DNA of 28,196 nt. Origin: Actinomycetes bacterium (GTDB taxonomy: Bacteria > Actinomycetota > Acidimicrobiia > Spongiisociales > UBA5794). Of this stretch, positions 7,579 to 15,821 are shown in pieces. The translations under genes were made by a program, and so were the position numbers. Where the stretch lies: assembly GCA_024275815.1 (NCBI GenBank), contig JAJRYI010000104.1, forward strand, positions 1-28,196, read 5' to 3'. Every line of letters starts with the position of its first letter. The first letter of the stretch is position 1. The notes below the pieces were generated by a model, which searched no databases, was not told where the DNA came from, and saw only the letters and a list, made by a program, of their open reading frames with translations.

Positions 7579-7586
7579 AAAGGAGA
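7579..7586 (+). promoter_or_regulatory. Ribosome binding site that decides the fbpA start
   Basis: AAAGGAGA stands four bases before the GTG at 7591. An in-frame ATG at 7567 lies upstream of this site, lacks its own site and would add eight residues before the lipoprotein signal, so the GTG is preferred. Confidence 0.7.
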
Positions 7587-7590
7587 ATCC

Positions 7591-8589
7591 GTGAAACGCC
7601 TCGCTGTGCTCGCTCTCGTGGTCGCTGTGACAGCGGTCGCCTGTTCCGCTGGGGGTGGCGGCGACGGACTGACGTTGTACTCGGGAAGGTCCGAAGACCT
7701 GGTCCAGCCTCTCATCGACCGGTTCACCGAGGAAACGGGCATCGAGGTCACGGTCAAGTACGCGGGTTCCGCCGACCTCGCCGCGACGCTCAGTGAGGAA
7801 GGCACCGGGTCTCCTGCAGACGTCTTCTTCGCTCAGGATCCGGCATCTCTCGGAACGGTGGCGCTCGCCGGTCTCCTCTCCCCGTTGCCGACCGATGTTC
7901 TTTCGAAGGTCCCGGAACGCTTCTCTGATTCCCAGGGACGATGGGTGGGGACCTCGGGGCGTGCCAGGGTCGTCGTATACGACTCGACCGCCATCGACCC
8001 GGGTGATCTGCCCGAGACGGAGGACGGGTTCACCGACCCACAATGGCGTGGCCGCGTCGGTATCGCCCCGACCAACGGATCCTTCCTCTCGTTCGTATCG
8101 GCCAAGATCCTCGTCGACGGCGAGGACGCCACGCTTCGTTGGCTCGAGGGGATGGCGAACAACGCCTCACCGACGTTCCCGAAGAACTCTGCGATCGTGG
8201 CTGCCGTCAACGATGGACAGATCGAGGTGGGCCTCGTGAACCACTACTACCTGCTGCGGGCACTCGCTGAGTCTCCCGACCTTCCCGGAGCCAACTACTT
8301 CTTCGAGGTCGCAACCCCGGGCTCTCTCGTGATGCCGGCCGGCGTTGGGATCCTCGCCTCCTCGGACAAGCAGGAGTCGGCGAAGAAGTTCGTCGAGTTC
8401 CTTCTCAGCGATGAGTCCCAGTCCTACTTCGCCACCGAGACGTTCGAGTATCCGCTCGTCCCCGACATACCTGCCAGCGAGCTGCTCCCACCCCTCGAGA
8501 CGATCCCGACACCCGATGTCGACCTCTCGATGCTGGCAACAGTTCTCGACACCGCTACCGATCTCGTCGCCCAAGCCGGACTCCTGTGA
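7591..8589 (+). CDS. fbpA: Ferric iron ABC transporter, substrate-binding lipoprotein (FbpA type)
   Basis: A 332-residue exported binding protein that would capture Fe3+ outside the membrane and deliver it to the permease encoded next. The signal peptide (VKR, then a hydrophobic stretch to residue 17) ends in the lipobox AVAC with Cys18. The mature part begins LTLYSGRSEDLVQPLIDRF, the opening typical of the FbpA/FutA/AfuA family, followed by SPADVFFAQDP near 74-84. The iron-ligand tyrosine pair of that family is present as Tyr219-Tyr220 in VNHYYLLR. The stop overlaps the GTG of the permease gene (GTGA). Other substrates of this family (Fe-siderophore, thiamine, phosphonate) are possible, but the tyrosine pair and the partner genes favour ferric iron. 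Confidence 0.87.
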   Translation: MKRLAVLALVVAVTAVACSAGGGGDGLTLYSGRSEDLVQPLIDRFTEETGIEVTVKYAGSADLAATLSEEGTGSPADVFFAQDPASLGTVALAGLLSPLPTDVLSKVPERFSDSQGRWVGTSGRARVVVYDSTAIDPGDLPETEDGFTDPQWRGRVGIAPTNGSFLSFVSAKILVDGEDATLRWLEGMANNASPTFPKNSAIVAAVNDGQIEVGLVNHYYLLRALAESPDLPGANYFFEVATPGSLVMPAGVGILASSDKQESAKKFVEFLLSDESQSYFATETFEYPLVPDIPASELLPPLETIPTPDVDLSMLATVLDTATDLVAQAGLL

Positions 8590-10223
8590 CAGACCCGGCG
8601 TCCGTCGTTGACGTCGAGCTCATCGCCGGGACTCCGGGGGCGGCTCCAGGAGGCGTATCGGACGCCGGACGATCGGCTCCCTGGTGGCTCTGGGTCGGTG
8701 CCCTCACCGTGCTCCTCCCCGTGGGTCTTCCCGTTCTGTTCCTGTTCCTGCGAGCGGCAGGGGCAACAGATGCCGCCTGGGATACGCTCATGTCGATTCG
8801 CACGGTGCAGTTGGTCGCAAGGAGTTTCCTTCTCACCGCTGTCGTGACGGCATCGGCGACGGCAGTCGGGGTCACGGGGGCGTGGCTGCTCGCACGCACC
8901 GACCTCTCCTTCAAGCGAGTGTGGGGGATCGTCTTCGCCATGCCTCTCGTCGTACCGTCCTACGTGTTGGCGATGGTGTTCATCTCTGCGACCGGCCCCC
9001 GGGGCCTGTTCGCCGATATGACAGGCATCACCCTCCCCCACCTCATCGGTCTCCCGGGTGCATGGCTCGCGTTGACGATCACCACCTACCCCTACGTCTA
9101 TCTCATCACGGCCGCAGCCATCCGCAAGATCGACCCCGCCCTCGAGGAGGCCGCCCGCGGTCTCGGTGCAACACCGACCCGGGTGTTCCGAACCGTGATC
9201 CTTCCCCAACTTCGCCCGGCGATCGGGGCGGGTGCGCTGCTGGCCGCCTTGTACACGCTGTCGGACTTCGGAGCCGTCTCTCTCATGCGATTCGATGCTT
9301 TCACCCGCGTCATCTACGCCCAGTACTCCGGTCGCCTGGATCGCACACCGGCGATCGTCCTGTCGATCGTGCTCATCCTCATCGCCTCGGTCATCATCTG
9401 GGGTGAGCAGCGCACACGCGGGAAGGGCAAGTACTTCTCGCGGTCGGTGACACGCCCCCCGACGCTGTACCGGCTCACCGGGCCGCAACGCATCGCAGCG
9501 ACATCGGCCATGGCGATCGTCGCCGGGATAGGGGCGATCATCCCGGTCGCCGTGCTCGTGTCGTGGGTCGTGCGTGGCGTGCGAGCCGGCTCCGACACTT
9601 CGGTCTCATGGAGCGCCGTTGGTGGATCGCTGACCGCGGGCACGATCGCAGCCGCACTCGCAATGGCCGCAGCGATCCCGATCGTCATTCTCGCTGTCCG
9701 GTTCGCGTCCCGTTCGACCCGCTGGCTCGAACGCGGCGTGTTCGGCCTCTTCTCGCTCCCCCACATCACGATCGCCATCGCCGTCGTCGCCTTCACCGTT
9801 CGCTACACACGGCCCGTGTACCAGTCGCTCCTGGTACTCGGACTCGTGTACGCAGCGATGTTCCTGGCACAAGCGACATCAGCAGCAAAGGCCGCGTTGA
9901 TCCAGGTCAACCCTGCCCTCGAAGACGCCTCTCGGTCCCTCGGACGGGGCCCGATCGCTACCTACGTGAAGGTGACGTTCCCCCTCATGGCGAAGGGGTT
10001 GCTCGCCGGTGGAGCACTCGTCTTCGTGACGACACTCAAGGAACTCCCCGCCACGCTGCTTCTGAGCCCTCCGGGGTTCACGACGCTTGCCGTAAGAATC
10101 TGGGCTGCCGCAGACGAACTCCTCTACACGAGGGCGGCAGCATCCGCTCTGCTCCTCATCGCCGTTTCGATCGTTCCGGTCTACTACCTTTCGATCAAAC
10201 CAAAGGACGCCCTCGACACATGA
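8586..10223 (+). CDS. fbpB: Ferric iron ABC transporter, fused two-domain permease (FbpB type)
   Basis: A 545-residue membrane protein made of two tandem permease domains, so one chain can form the whole channel; this is characteristic of FbpB-type iron importers. Each half has the cytoplasmic EAA loop that docks on the ATPase: LEEAARGLGATPTRVF at about 186-201 and LEDASRSLGRGPIATYVK at about 445. The N-terminal ~30 residues are polar and probably cytoplasmic. The GTG at 8586 overlaps the stop of fbpA, and the stop overlaps the ATG of fbpC, so the three genes are translationally coupled. Late in the second half, TLKELPATLLLSPPGF is a segment conserved in iron and thiamine permeases. Confidence 0.9.
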   Translation: MTDPASVVDVELIAGTPGAAPGGVSDAGRSAPWWLWVGALTVLLPVGLPVLFLFLRAAGATDAAWDTLMSIRTVQLVARSFLLTAVVTASATAVGVTGAWLLARTDLSFKRVWGIVFAMPLVVPSYVLAMVFISATGPRGLFADMTGITLPHLIGLPGAWLALTITTYPYVYLITAAAIRKIDPALEEAARGLGATPTRVFRTVILPQLRPAIGAGALLAALYTLSDFGAVSLMRFDAFTRVIYAQYSGRLDRTPAIVLSIVLILIASVIIWGEQRTRGKGKYFSRSVTRPPTLYRLTGPQRIAATSAMAIVAGIGAIIPVAVLVSWVVRGVRAGSDTSVSWSAVGGSLTAGTIAAALAMAAAIPIVILAVRFASRSTRWLERGVFGLFSLPHITIAIAVVAFTVRYTRPVYQSLLVLGLVYAAMFLAQATSAAKAALIQVNPALEDASRSLGRGPIATYVKVTFPLMAKGLLAGGALVFVTTLKELPATLLLSPPGFTTLAVRIWAAADELLYTRAAASALLLIAVSIVPVYYLSIKPKDALDT

Positions 10224-11239
10224 ACGATCCCCTGATATCGGTGGAGAACGTCTCCGTCTCGTACGGTGACGCAGGTGCCCTCGATGACTTCTCACTCGAT
10301 GTGGCCCAGGGGTCACTCGTGGCGCTCGTTGGGCCGTCTGGATGTGGCAAGACCACAGCACTGCGCGTCATCGCCGGGTTCCAGCACCCCGATGAGGGAA
10401 AGGTGACGATCCACGGAACCGTCGTCGTCGGCAACGGAAAGGACGTGCCGCCCGAGAAGCGCAACGTCGGCATGGTGTTCCAGGAGTACGCCCTCTTCCC
10501 ACACATCTCGGTCGCAGAAAACGTCGGGTACGGCGTGCGCGGCGCAGACCGGATTCAACGGGTTCATGACGTCCTCAAGCTCGTCGGCCTCGAGCATCAC
10601 GGCTCACGGTTCCCCCACGAGCTCTCAGGTGGCGAACAGCAGCGGGTCGCTCTCGCCCGAGCACTTGCTCCACAACCCGACGTCGTCCTTCTCGACGAGC
10701 CCTTCTCGAACCTCGACGCTCCACAGCGCGAACGTATGCGCAGAGAACTCCGCAAGATCCTCAAGGGAGCCGGGGCTACGGCGGTGTTCGTGACACACGA
10801 CCAAGCCGAGGCTCTCGCGATCGCAGACGTGATCGCGATCATGCGTGACGGGAGGATCGTGCAGTTCGGCATCCCGGACGATGTGTACGCCGAGCCTGTC
10901 GATCCGTGGGTCGCCCGATTCCTCGGCGATGCCATCCTGCTGTCCGGTGTGGTCCAGGATGGACATGTCGCAACGATCCTCGGCAGCATCGATACCCGGC
11001 TGCCTGCAGGGTCGCATACAGACGTCATGATCCGTCCCGAGTGGATCTCGCCGCGGATCGATCCCGATGGCCGTGGCAAGGTCGTCGACCGGGAGTTCTA
11101 CGGGCACGATCAACGTGTCGAGATCGAGTTGCCCGGTGGTGAACGTATCGAAGCGCTCGTGCCGACCGCGAACCGGATGACGGTCGGCGACCGCGTCGAC
11201 CTCGAGATCGTGGACGCCATCGTGTGGGAGAAGAAGTAG
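10220..11239 (+). CDS. fbpC: Ferric iron ABC transporter, ATP-binding protein (FbpC type)
   Basis: A 339-residue ATPase that powers the importer. The ATG at 10220 overlaps the fbpB stop (ATGA); longer in-frame extensions lie inside fbpB. Motifs in order: Walker A GPSGCGKTT at 38-46, Q-loop Gln88 in VFQEYALFPH, signature LSGGEQQ at 135-141, Walker B VVLLDEP at 155-161, and the H-loop His193 in FVTHDQAEA. After about residue 240 comes a TOBE-like regulatory domain (DVMIRPEWI and on to the end), as in other Fe3+, spermidine and sugar importers. FbpC rather than another CUT/FeT ATPase is inferred from the neighbours. It ends with a TAG that is a plausible true stop. Confidence 0.92.
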   Translation: MNDPLISVENVSVSYGDAGALDDFSLDVAQGSLVALVGPSGCGKTTALRVIAGFQHPDEGKVTIHGTVVVGNGKDVPPEKRNVGMVFQEYALFPHISVAENVGYGVRGADRIQRVHDVLKLVGLEHHGSRFPHELSGGEQQRVALARALAPQPDVVLLDEPFSNLDAPQRERMRRELRKILKGAGATAVFVTHDQAEALAIADVIAIMRDGRIVQFGIPDDVYAEPVDPWVARFLGDAILLSGVVQDGHVATILGSIDTRLPAGSHTDVMIRPEWISPRIDPDGRGKVVDREFYGHDQRVEIELPGGERIEALVPTANRMTVGDRVDLEIVDAIVWEKK

Positions 11240-11242
11240 GAA

Positions 11243-11262
11243 GCAAGGTACCTGGTACTTGC
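11243..11262. terminator. Candidate hairpin after fbpC
   Basis: Four bases (GGAA... after the stop) downstream of the fbpC stop begins an inverted repeat GCAAG(G)TAC / GTACTTGC: an eight-pair stem with one bulged G and a three-base loop. No T-run follows. It sits in the 100-base convergent gap between fbpC and the bactofilin-like gene; the rest of that gap shows nothing recognisable. Confidence 0.3.
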
Positions 11263-11339
11263 AGGATCAGTGGGTTCGGTCGGTGAACGGACAGCTCACA
11301 GCCGGAGATCCGGGCCACTTCGCGATGCTCACGCGTCCT

Positions 11340-12791
11340 CTAGTTGCCCGGCAGGCCCCAGGTGTCGGTAGGTGACGTGGGACCACCGTCGGGCTCGTCA
11401 TCCGGGTGAGGCTCGTCCGCCTGTTCGGGTTCGTCGCTGGGCGGCTCGGTCGTGCCACTGGAGAAGCTGATGTCGTCTGGCAGCGGGGATGCATCGTCCA
11501 TCTGTTCGTCTTCTTCGTCCTCCGCCTCGACTGGCTCTGCAGCAACCTCCGGTTCCGCCTGCGGAGCGAGTGGGGGCTCCCAGTCGGGGGGGACGGTCGG
11601 GGCAACGATCAGGCTCTCCGGAAGGAGTGCAACCGGCACCGGGTCTGCCCGCCGTGTGGCGATTGCACCGAGGACCCAGGCGCCGGTGCCCCACACGAGA
11701 CCGATCACGTAGACGACTCCGCCAACGACCGGGATGAGCCAGATACCGAGACGCCAGATGACTGCACCAACGAGGAAGGCCCCGAAGAGTCCGCCTCGTT
11801 TGAGCAGGATCCGGTTGCCGAGCACCGTCACCGCGGGTATCGGGCCGATGATGAACAGTGCAATACCGACGAGCACCAGGAGCACCGCGAGCGGAATGCC
11901 GACGAGCGTGACGGCGAGGAGGGCGACACCCGCCGGCAACACGACGACCGTCACGAATCCGATGAGGAGTGACCGTATCGGGCGGGTCACGAGCGCAGCG
12001 GCTGCCCGCGTGCTCGAGCCCCGCAACACGGTGAGCACGACGATGCCGGCAACGAGGAAGCCGAAGAAGCCGATGACGTTGGCTAGGGCAAGGATGATCC
12101 CGTAGACGAAGTTGCTCTGGGTTGGGAGGCGGGTCGTCGTTCCACCGATGGCCGCGGTCGACGCTATCCCTGCTTCGACGGGGGAGCGGTACAGGACGTC
12201 ACCCTCGATCATCGCCGTGGGTCCAAGCTCGAGTTTCTGCGTCGCCACATCGAGATCTCCCCCGACGGTGCCATCGACGACGAGTCGCATCGTTCGTCCG
12301 CGGACGTCGCGTTCGACGACGCCCTCGATCCGCCCCGTCCCCGCGAAGATCATCGCATCCCTGCCGATGATTCCGGACGGCGTCACGACGACCGATGGGG
12401 CCGTGAGGAACACGTCGTCACCGACCTGCCCGCCGATCGTGGCGCTCACGGCGGTGCCTCGTAGTGATCCATCTATTCGACCGGTCGGTTCGACGACGAC
12501 GGATCCAGAGGAGAACACGGTCACCGTCCCCGTCACCGTCCCAGAGATCGTCAGGTCACCGGTGAAGATCACGAGGTCACCGTCGATGACACCGTCGATC
12601 TTGCCGGACATGGACGTGACGTAGACGTCCTCATCGACCGGATCGTCCTTACTGACGATGAACAGGTCGGTCGTGACGAGAGACGCGAACGTCGTGATCG
12701 ACGGGATCACGACGGCGAACACACCGATCAGCGCCAGAGCGAGATGTCTGGCTCTCGGGGATGGATTCTGATCAGAAAGGAAGTGCGTCAC
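11340..12791 (-). CDS. Bactofilin-like beta-helix membrane protein with acidic tail
   Basis: A 483-residue protein in three parts. After a membrane segment at about 17-38, residues ~50-215 hold repeated short beta-strand units with regularly spaced Gly, Val and Thr (SGKIDGVIDGDLVIFTGDL, TISGTVTGTV, VEGDV-type repeats), the look of the polymer-forming bactofilin/DUF583 beta-helix. Residues ~225-385 contain five to seven hydrophobic segments. From ~395 to the end the chain is rich in Pro, Glu and Asp and probably disordered. The GTG start at 12791 lies 20 bases inside the 3' end of nuoN and has no clear ribosome site, so it likely depends on translation of nuoN. Proteins of this build are thought to organise envelope or membrane assemblies; the role here is unknown. 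Confidence 0.65.
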   Translation of the reverse strand: MTHFLSDQNPSPRARHLALALIGVFAVVIPSITTFASLVTTDLFIVSKDDPVDEDVYVTSMSGKIDGVIDGDLVIFTGDLTISGTVTGTVTVFSSGSVVVEPTGRIDGSLRGTAVSATIGGQVGDDVFLTAPSVVVTPSGIIGRDAMIFAGTGRIEGVVERDVRGRTMRLVVDGTVGGDLDVATQKLELGPTAMIEGDVLYRSPVEAGIASTAAIGGTTTRLPTQSNFVYGIILALANVIGFFGFLVAGIVVLTVLRGSSTRAAAALVTRPIRSLLIGFVTVVVLPAGVALLAVTLVGIPLAVLLVLVGIALFIIGPIPAVTVLGNRILLKRGGLFGAFLVGAVIWRLGIWLIPVVGGVVYVIGLVWGTGAWVLGAIATRRADPVPVALLPESLIVAPTVPPDWEPPLAPQAEPEVAAEPVEAEDEEDEQMDDASPLPDDISFSSGTTEPPSDEPEQADEPHPDDEPDGGPTSPTDTWGLPGN

Positions 12792-14250
12792 GTACCACGT
12801 CTATGAGGATCCATGGCACGATACCGAAAACAACCGTGATCGTGGCGCTGATCACGACGGCGAACCTCGTCGAGAGACTCGGCTCGAGAACCTCTCCGGC
12901 ATCACCATCGCTCGCGAACACCGTCGCGACAACCTTGAGGTAGAAGGCAAGACCGATGACGGTAGTCAGTGTTCCCAGGATCACGAGCCATATGTACCCG
13001 ACACTGCCGGCAGCGATGAACGCGAGGACCTTGCCGACGAACCCGGCGAAGAAGGGCATCCCCGACATCCCGAACATCAGGATCGCCAACAGCCACCCGA
13101 GTTCGGGAGACCTGCGCACCAGGCCCTTGTAATCGGACATGGGTGCAGACGTCGACCCGGGGCCCGACACAGCCGACACGATGGCGAACGTCCCGACGAT
13201 CATGAACGCATAGGTCGAGACGTAGAACCACATACCGGGGATAGCGTCTGCCCCGGCGAGCAAGGCCGTGAGTAGGTACCCGGCCTGGGCGACACCCGAG
13301 TACGCAAGGAGTCGTCTCATGTCGGTCTGGACCAGGGCCATGGTGGTACCGATCACCATGGAGACGGCAGCGATGACGGCCACGATGGGGCCCCATGCAT
13401 CGATCTGGGAGAGCAACCCACCGATGAAGATGCGCCCGAAGGCGGCGAATCCTGCCACCTTGACACCGGCAGCCATCAACCCGACCGCTCCGCTTGGAGC
13501 ACCCTGATAGACGTCGGGAGCCCATTGGTGGAACGGTGCAGCCGAGATCTTGAAGAAGAGGCCGATCAACATGAGTGCCATACCGACCAGCAGGATGCCT
13601 GGCTCGGTGATGAGGTTCAGGGAGAAGAAGTACCTGATCGAGTTCGCCCCATAGATCGTCAGCGACCCCGTTGCTCCGAACGTCAAGGCTACGCCGTAGA
13701 GGAAGAGGGCAGAGGCGAGGCTGCCGAGCATGAAGTACTTGAGCGACGACTCTTCTGCGTTGATGTCGTCCCGTACGAACCCGGCGAGTATGTAGAAGCT
13801 GATCGAGGCGGTTTCGAGGCCCACGAAGATGACGAGGAGGTTCGGGCTCGCGACCATCATGTGGAGACCGGCGAACGCCAGGAGGGACAGCGTCACGAAC
13901 TCTGCCGAACGCTTCCCGATCTTGGTGACGAGATCCCATGATCCGAGGAACCCGGTGAATCCAACGAGGCCGAGAACGATCGCTGCGAAGGCTGAGTACC
14001 CATCCATGACGACCATCGGTGACTTCGTGATCTCGAGTCCGGGGGCAGAGAAGAACATCCCTCCACCGCCGTCGGCAACATCCATCCATTGGAGCACACC
14101 CACCGCACCAGCGAGCAGGAACGTGAAACCTGCCACCGGGCCCCACACCTTGCGGTTTCGATCCATCACGACCGCGACCATGAGCACCGTCAAGGCACCA
14201 ACGATCAACACGATCTCGAAGGCAACAGGAAGCCATGCTGCGTTCTGCAT
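12772..14250 (-). CDS. nuoN: NADH-quinone oxidoreductase subunit N
   Basis: A 492-residue antiporter-like subunit of the complex I membrane arm, one of three that pump protons. Its ATG shares a base with the stop of nuoM (TGATG). Canonical residues are present: Glu146 in FVGLETASISFYILAGF, the LKYFMLGSLASALFLYG helix, Lys234 in FKISAAPFHQWAPDVYQGAP, and DMRRLLAYSGVAQAGY. It is the last nuo gene of the operon, and its 3' end overlaps the following bactofilin-like gene by 20 bases. Confidence 0.95.
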   Translation of the reverse strand: MQNAAWLPVAFEIVLIVGALTVLMVAVVMDRNRKVWGPVAGFTFLLAGAVGVLQWMDVADGGGGMFFSAPGLEITKSPMVVMDGYSAFAAIVLGLVGFTGFLGSWDLVTKIGKRSAEFVTLSLLAFAGLHMMVASPNLLVIFVGLETASISFYILAGFVRDDINAEESSLKYFMLGSLASALFLYGVALTFGATGSLTIYGANSIRYFFSLNLITEPGILLVGMALMLIGLFFKISAAPFHQWAPDVYQGAPSGAVGLMAAGVKVAGFAAFGRIFIGGLLSQIDAWGPIVAVIAAVSMVIGTTMALVQTDMRRLLAYSGVAQAGYLLTALLAGADAIPGMWFYVSTYAFMIVGTFAIVSAVSGPGSTSAPMSDYKGLVRRSPELGWLLAILMFGMSGMPFFAGFVGKVLAFIAAGSVGYIWLVILGTLTTVIGLAFYLKVVATVFASDGDAGEVLEPSLSTRFAVVISATITVVFGIVPWILIDVVRDALPF

Positions 14251-14828
14251 CAGCCCTCACCTCCCTCGTGCTCGCCGGTATCGACAACGCCGTACTCGGG
14301 CACGATCACATCACCGGGCCGAGAGAACTCGGGAGCCTCGTACTGGGTGACCGCTTCGATCCGGTCGAGAACCAGCTCGATCGACGGTTCGATACGATCG
14401 AACACCGGCTTCGGATACACCCCGATGCCGAGGATGAGGACGATGAGCGGAACCATGATCAGGATCTCCCGAAAGTTGAGGTCGCGCAGCGCCTCGACCT
14501 TGGGGTTGACCTCACCGGTGAAGACGCGTTCGTACGCCCAGAGCAGGTAGATCGCAGCGAGGATCACCCCGGTTGCAGAGATGATCGCCAACACCGGGAG
14601 GGTGAAGTACGAACCCATGAGGATCGTGAACTCGCCGACGAAGCCCGACAGGCCGGGAAGACCGGCAGAAGCGAAGGCGGAGAAGAGGAAGATCCCTGCA
14701 AAGACGGGCATCACCTTGGCCAGGCCGCCGTAGTCCGCGATCTTCCTCGTGTGTGTCCGATCGTACACCATGCCGACGAGGAGGAACAGGGCGCCCGTCG
14801 TGAGGCCGTGGCTGATCATCTGGAACAC
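14250..14828 (-). pseudogene. nuoM: C-terminal part of nuoM after the in-frame TAG
   Basis: This frame continues directly from the upstream nuoM part: the stop at 14835-14837 is followed in the same frame by GSVFQMISHGLTTGALF, exactly the sequence expected next in NuoM. It carries the last four or so membrane helices and the FVGEFTILMG segment with the late conserved glutamate, then runs to the normal end at the nuoN start. The first possible start codon is the GTG at 14828; there is no ribosome site before it, so independent translation is doubtful. With readthrough of the single stop the product would be a normal 523-residue NuoM. Confidence 0.8.
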
Positions 14829-14834
14829 CGAGCC

Positions 14835-15821
14835 CTACATCGCCTGGCTGGTGAGCGCGAAGATACCGAGGACGATGAAACCCATGTGCGACACCGACGA
14901 GTACGCGATGAGTCGCTTGAGGTCGGGCTGGACGATCGCCAACGCAGCACCGTAGATGATGCCTATGACACCGAGCAACGCGAGCCAGAACCCGAACTCG
15001 ACCGTCGCCTCGGGGAACAGGGACAGGTTGAAGCGCAACAAGCCGTAGGTGCCCATCTTGAGCAACACACCGGCAAGGATCACTGATCCAGCCGTCGGTG
15101 CCTCGGTGTGGGCATCAGGCAGCCACGTGTGGAACGGGAACAGCGGGACCTTGATGGCGAACGCTATGGCGAACCCGAAGAACAAGAACGTCTCCGTCGT
15201 ACGGGTGAACTCCACTCCGAGCATGTCGCGGAAGTCGAACGACGCGAGGGCGCCGACACTGTCTCCGGTGATGATGCCGAGGGCGATGATGGATGCGAGG
15301 AGGAACGCCGACCCGAAGGCTGTGAAGAGAACGAACTTCATCGAGGCGTACACCCTGTTCTCCGAACCCCACATTGCAATGAGCAGGTACATCGGGATGA
15401 GCACGATCTCGAAGAATGCGAAGAACACGAGCAGGTCGAGTGCGAGGAACACTCCGAGCACCCCGGTCTCGAGGATCAACATCAGCACCATGTACGTCTT
15501 GATCTTGTCCGTCACCGATCGCGACGCTGCGATCGATATCGGGAACAGCAGGGCCGTCAAGGCGACCATGAACAGCGAGATGCCGTCTACCCCCACACGC
15601 CATCCGAAACCGATGGTCGTGCTGAACGTCACGTTCTCCGCGAACTGGAAGCTGGCGTCTCCAACGGCGAAGTTCCACAGGATGTACCCGGCGACCACGA
15701 GAGGCATGAGCGACACGACGATCGCCAGTGGGTAGATCAGTTCCTGTCTCCGCTTGGGGACGAGGCCCACGATGAGCGCACCGAGCAGGGGCAGCGCGAT
15801 GAGGATGGCCAGAACGGGCAT
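14835..15821 (-). CDS. nuoM: NADH-quinone oxidoreductase subunit M, N-terminal part ending at a premature TAG
   Basis: NuoM is the middle proton-pumping subunit of complex I. From the ATG at 15821 (sharing a base with the nuoL stop) 328 residues can be read: GVDGISLFMVALTALLFP near 78-95, Glu138 in FFEIVLIPMYLLIAMWG, Lys224 in IKVPLFPFHTWLPDAH, Lys255 in LLKMGTYGLL, and DLKRLIAYSSVSHMGF. Codon 329 is TAG. The natural NuoM continues for about 195 more residues, all of which follow in frame at 14250-14834. The stop position sits in the motif 'T-x-Q-x-x-E-G-x-x-x-Q-M', where glutamate is common, so a single GAG-to-TAG change would explain it. As written the product lacks the last helices and would probably not assemble. 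Confidence 0.9.
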   Translation of the reverse strand: MPVLAILIALPLLGALIVGLVPKRRQELIYPLAIVVSLMPLVVAGYILWNFAVGDASFQFAENVTFSTTIGFGWRVGVDGISLFMVALTALLFPISIAASRSVTDKIKTYMVLMLILETGVLGVFLALDLLVFFAFFEIVLIPMYLLIAMWGSENRVYASMKFVLFTAFGSAFLLASIIALGIITGDSVGALASFDFRDMLGVEFTRTTETFLFFGFAIAFAIKVPLFPFHTWLPDAHTEAPTAGSVILAGVLLKMGTYGLLRFNLSLFPEATVEFGFWLALLGVIGIIYGAALAIVQPDLKRLIAYSSVSHMGFIVLGIFALTSQAM

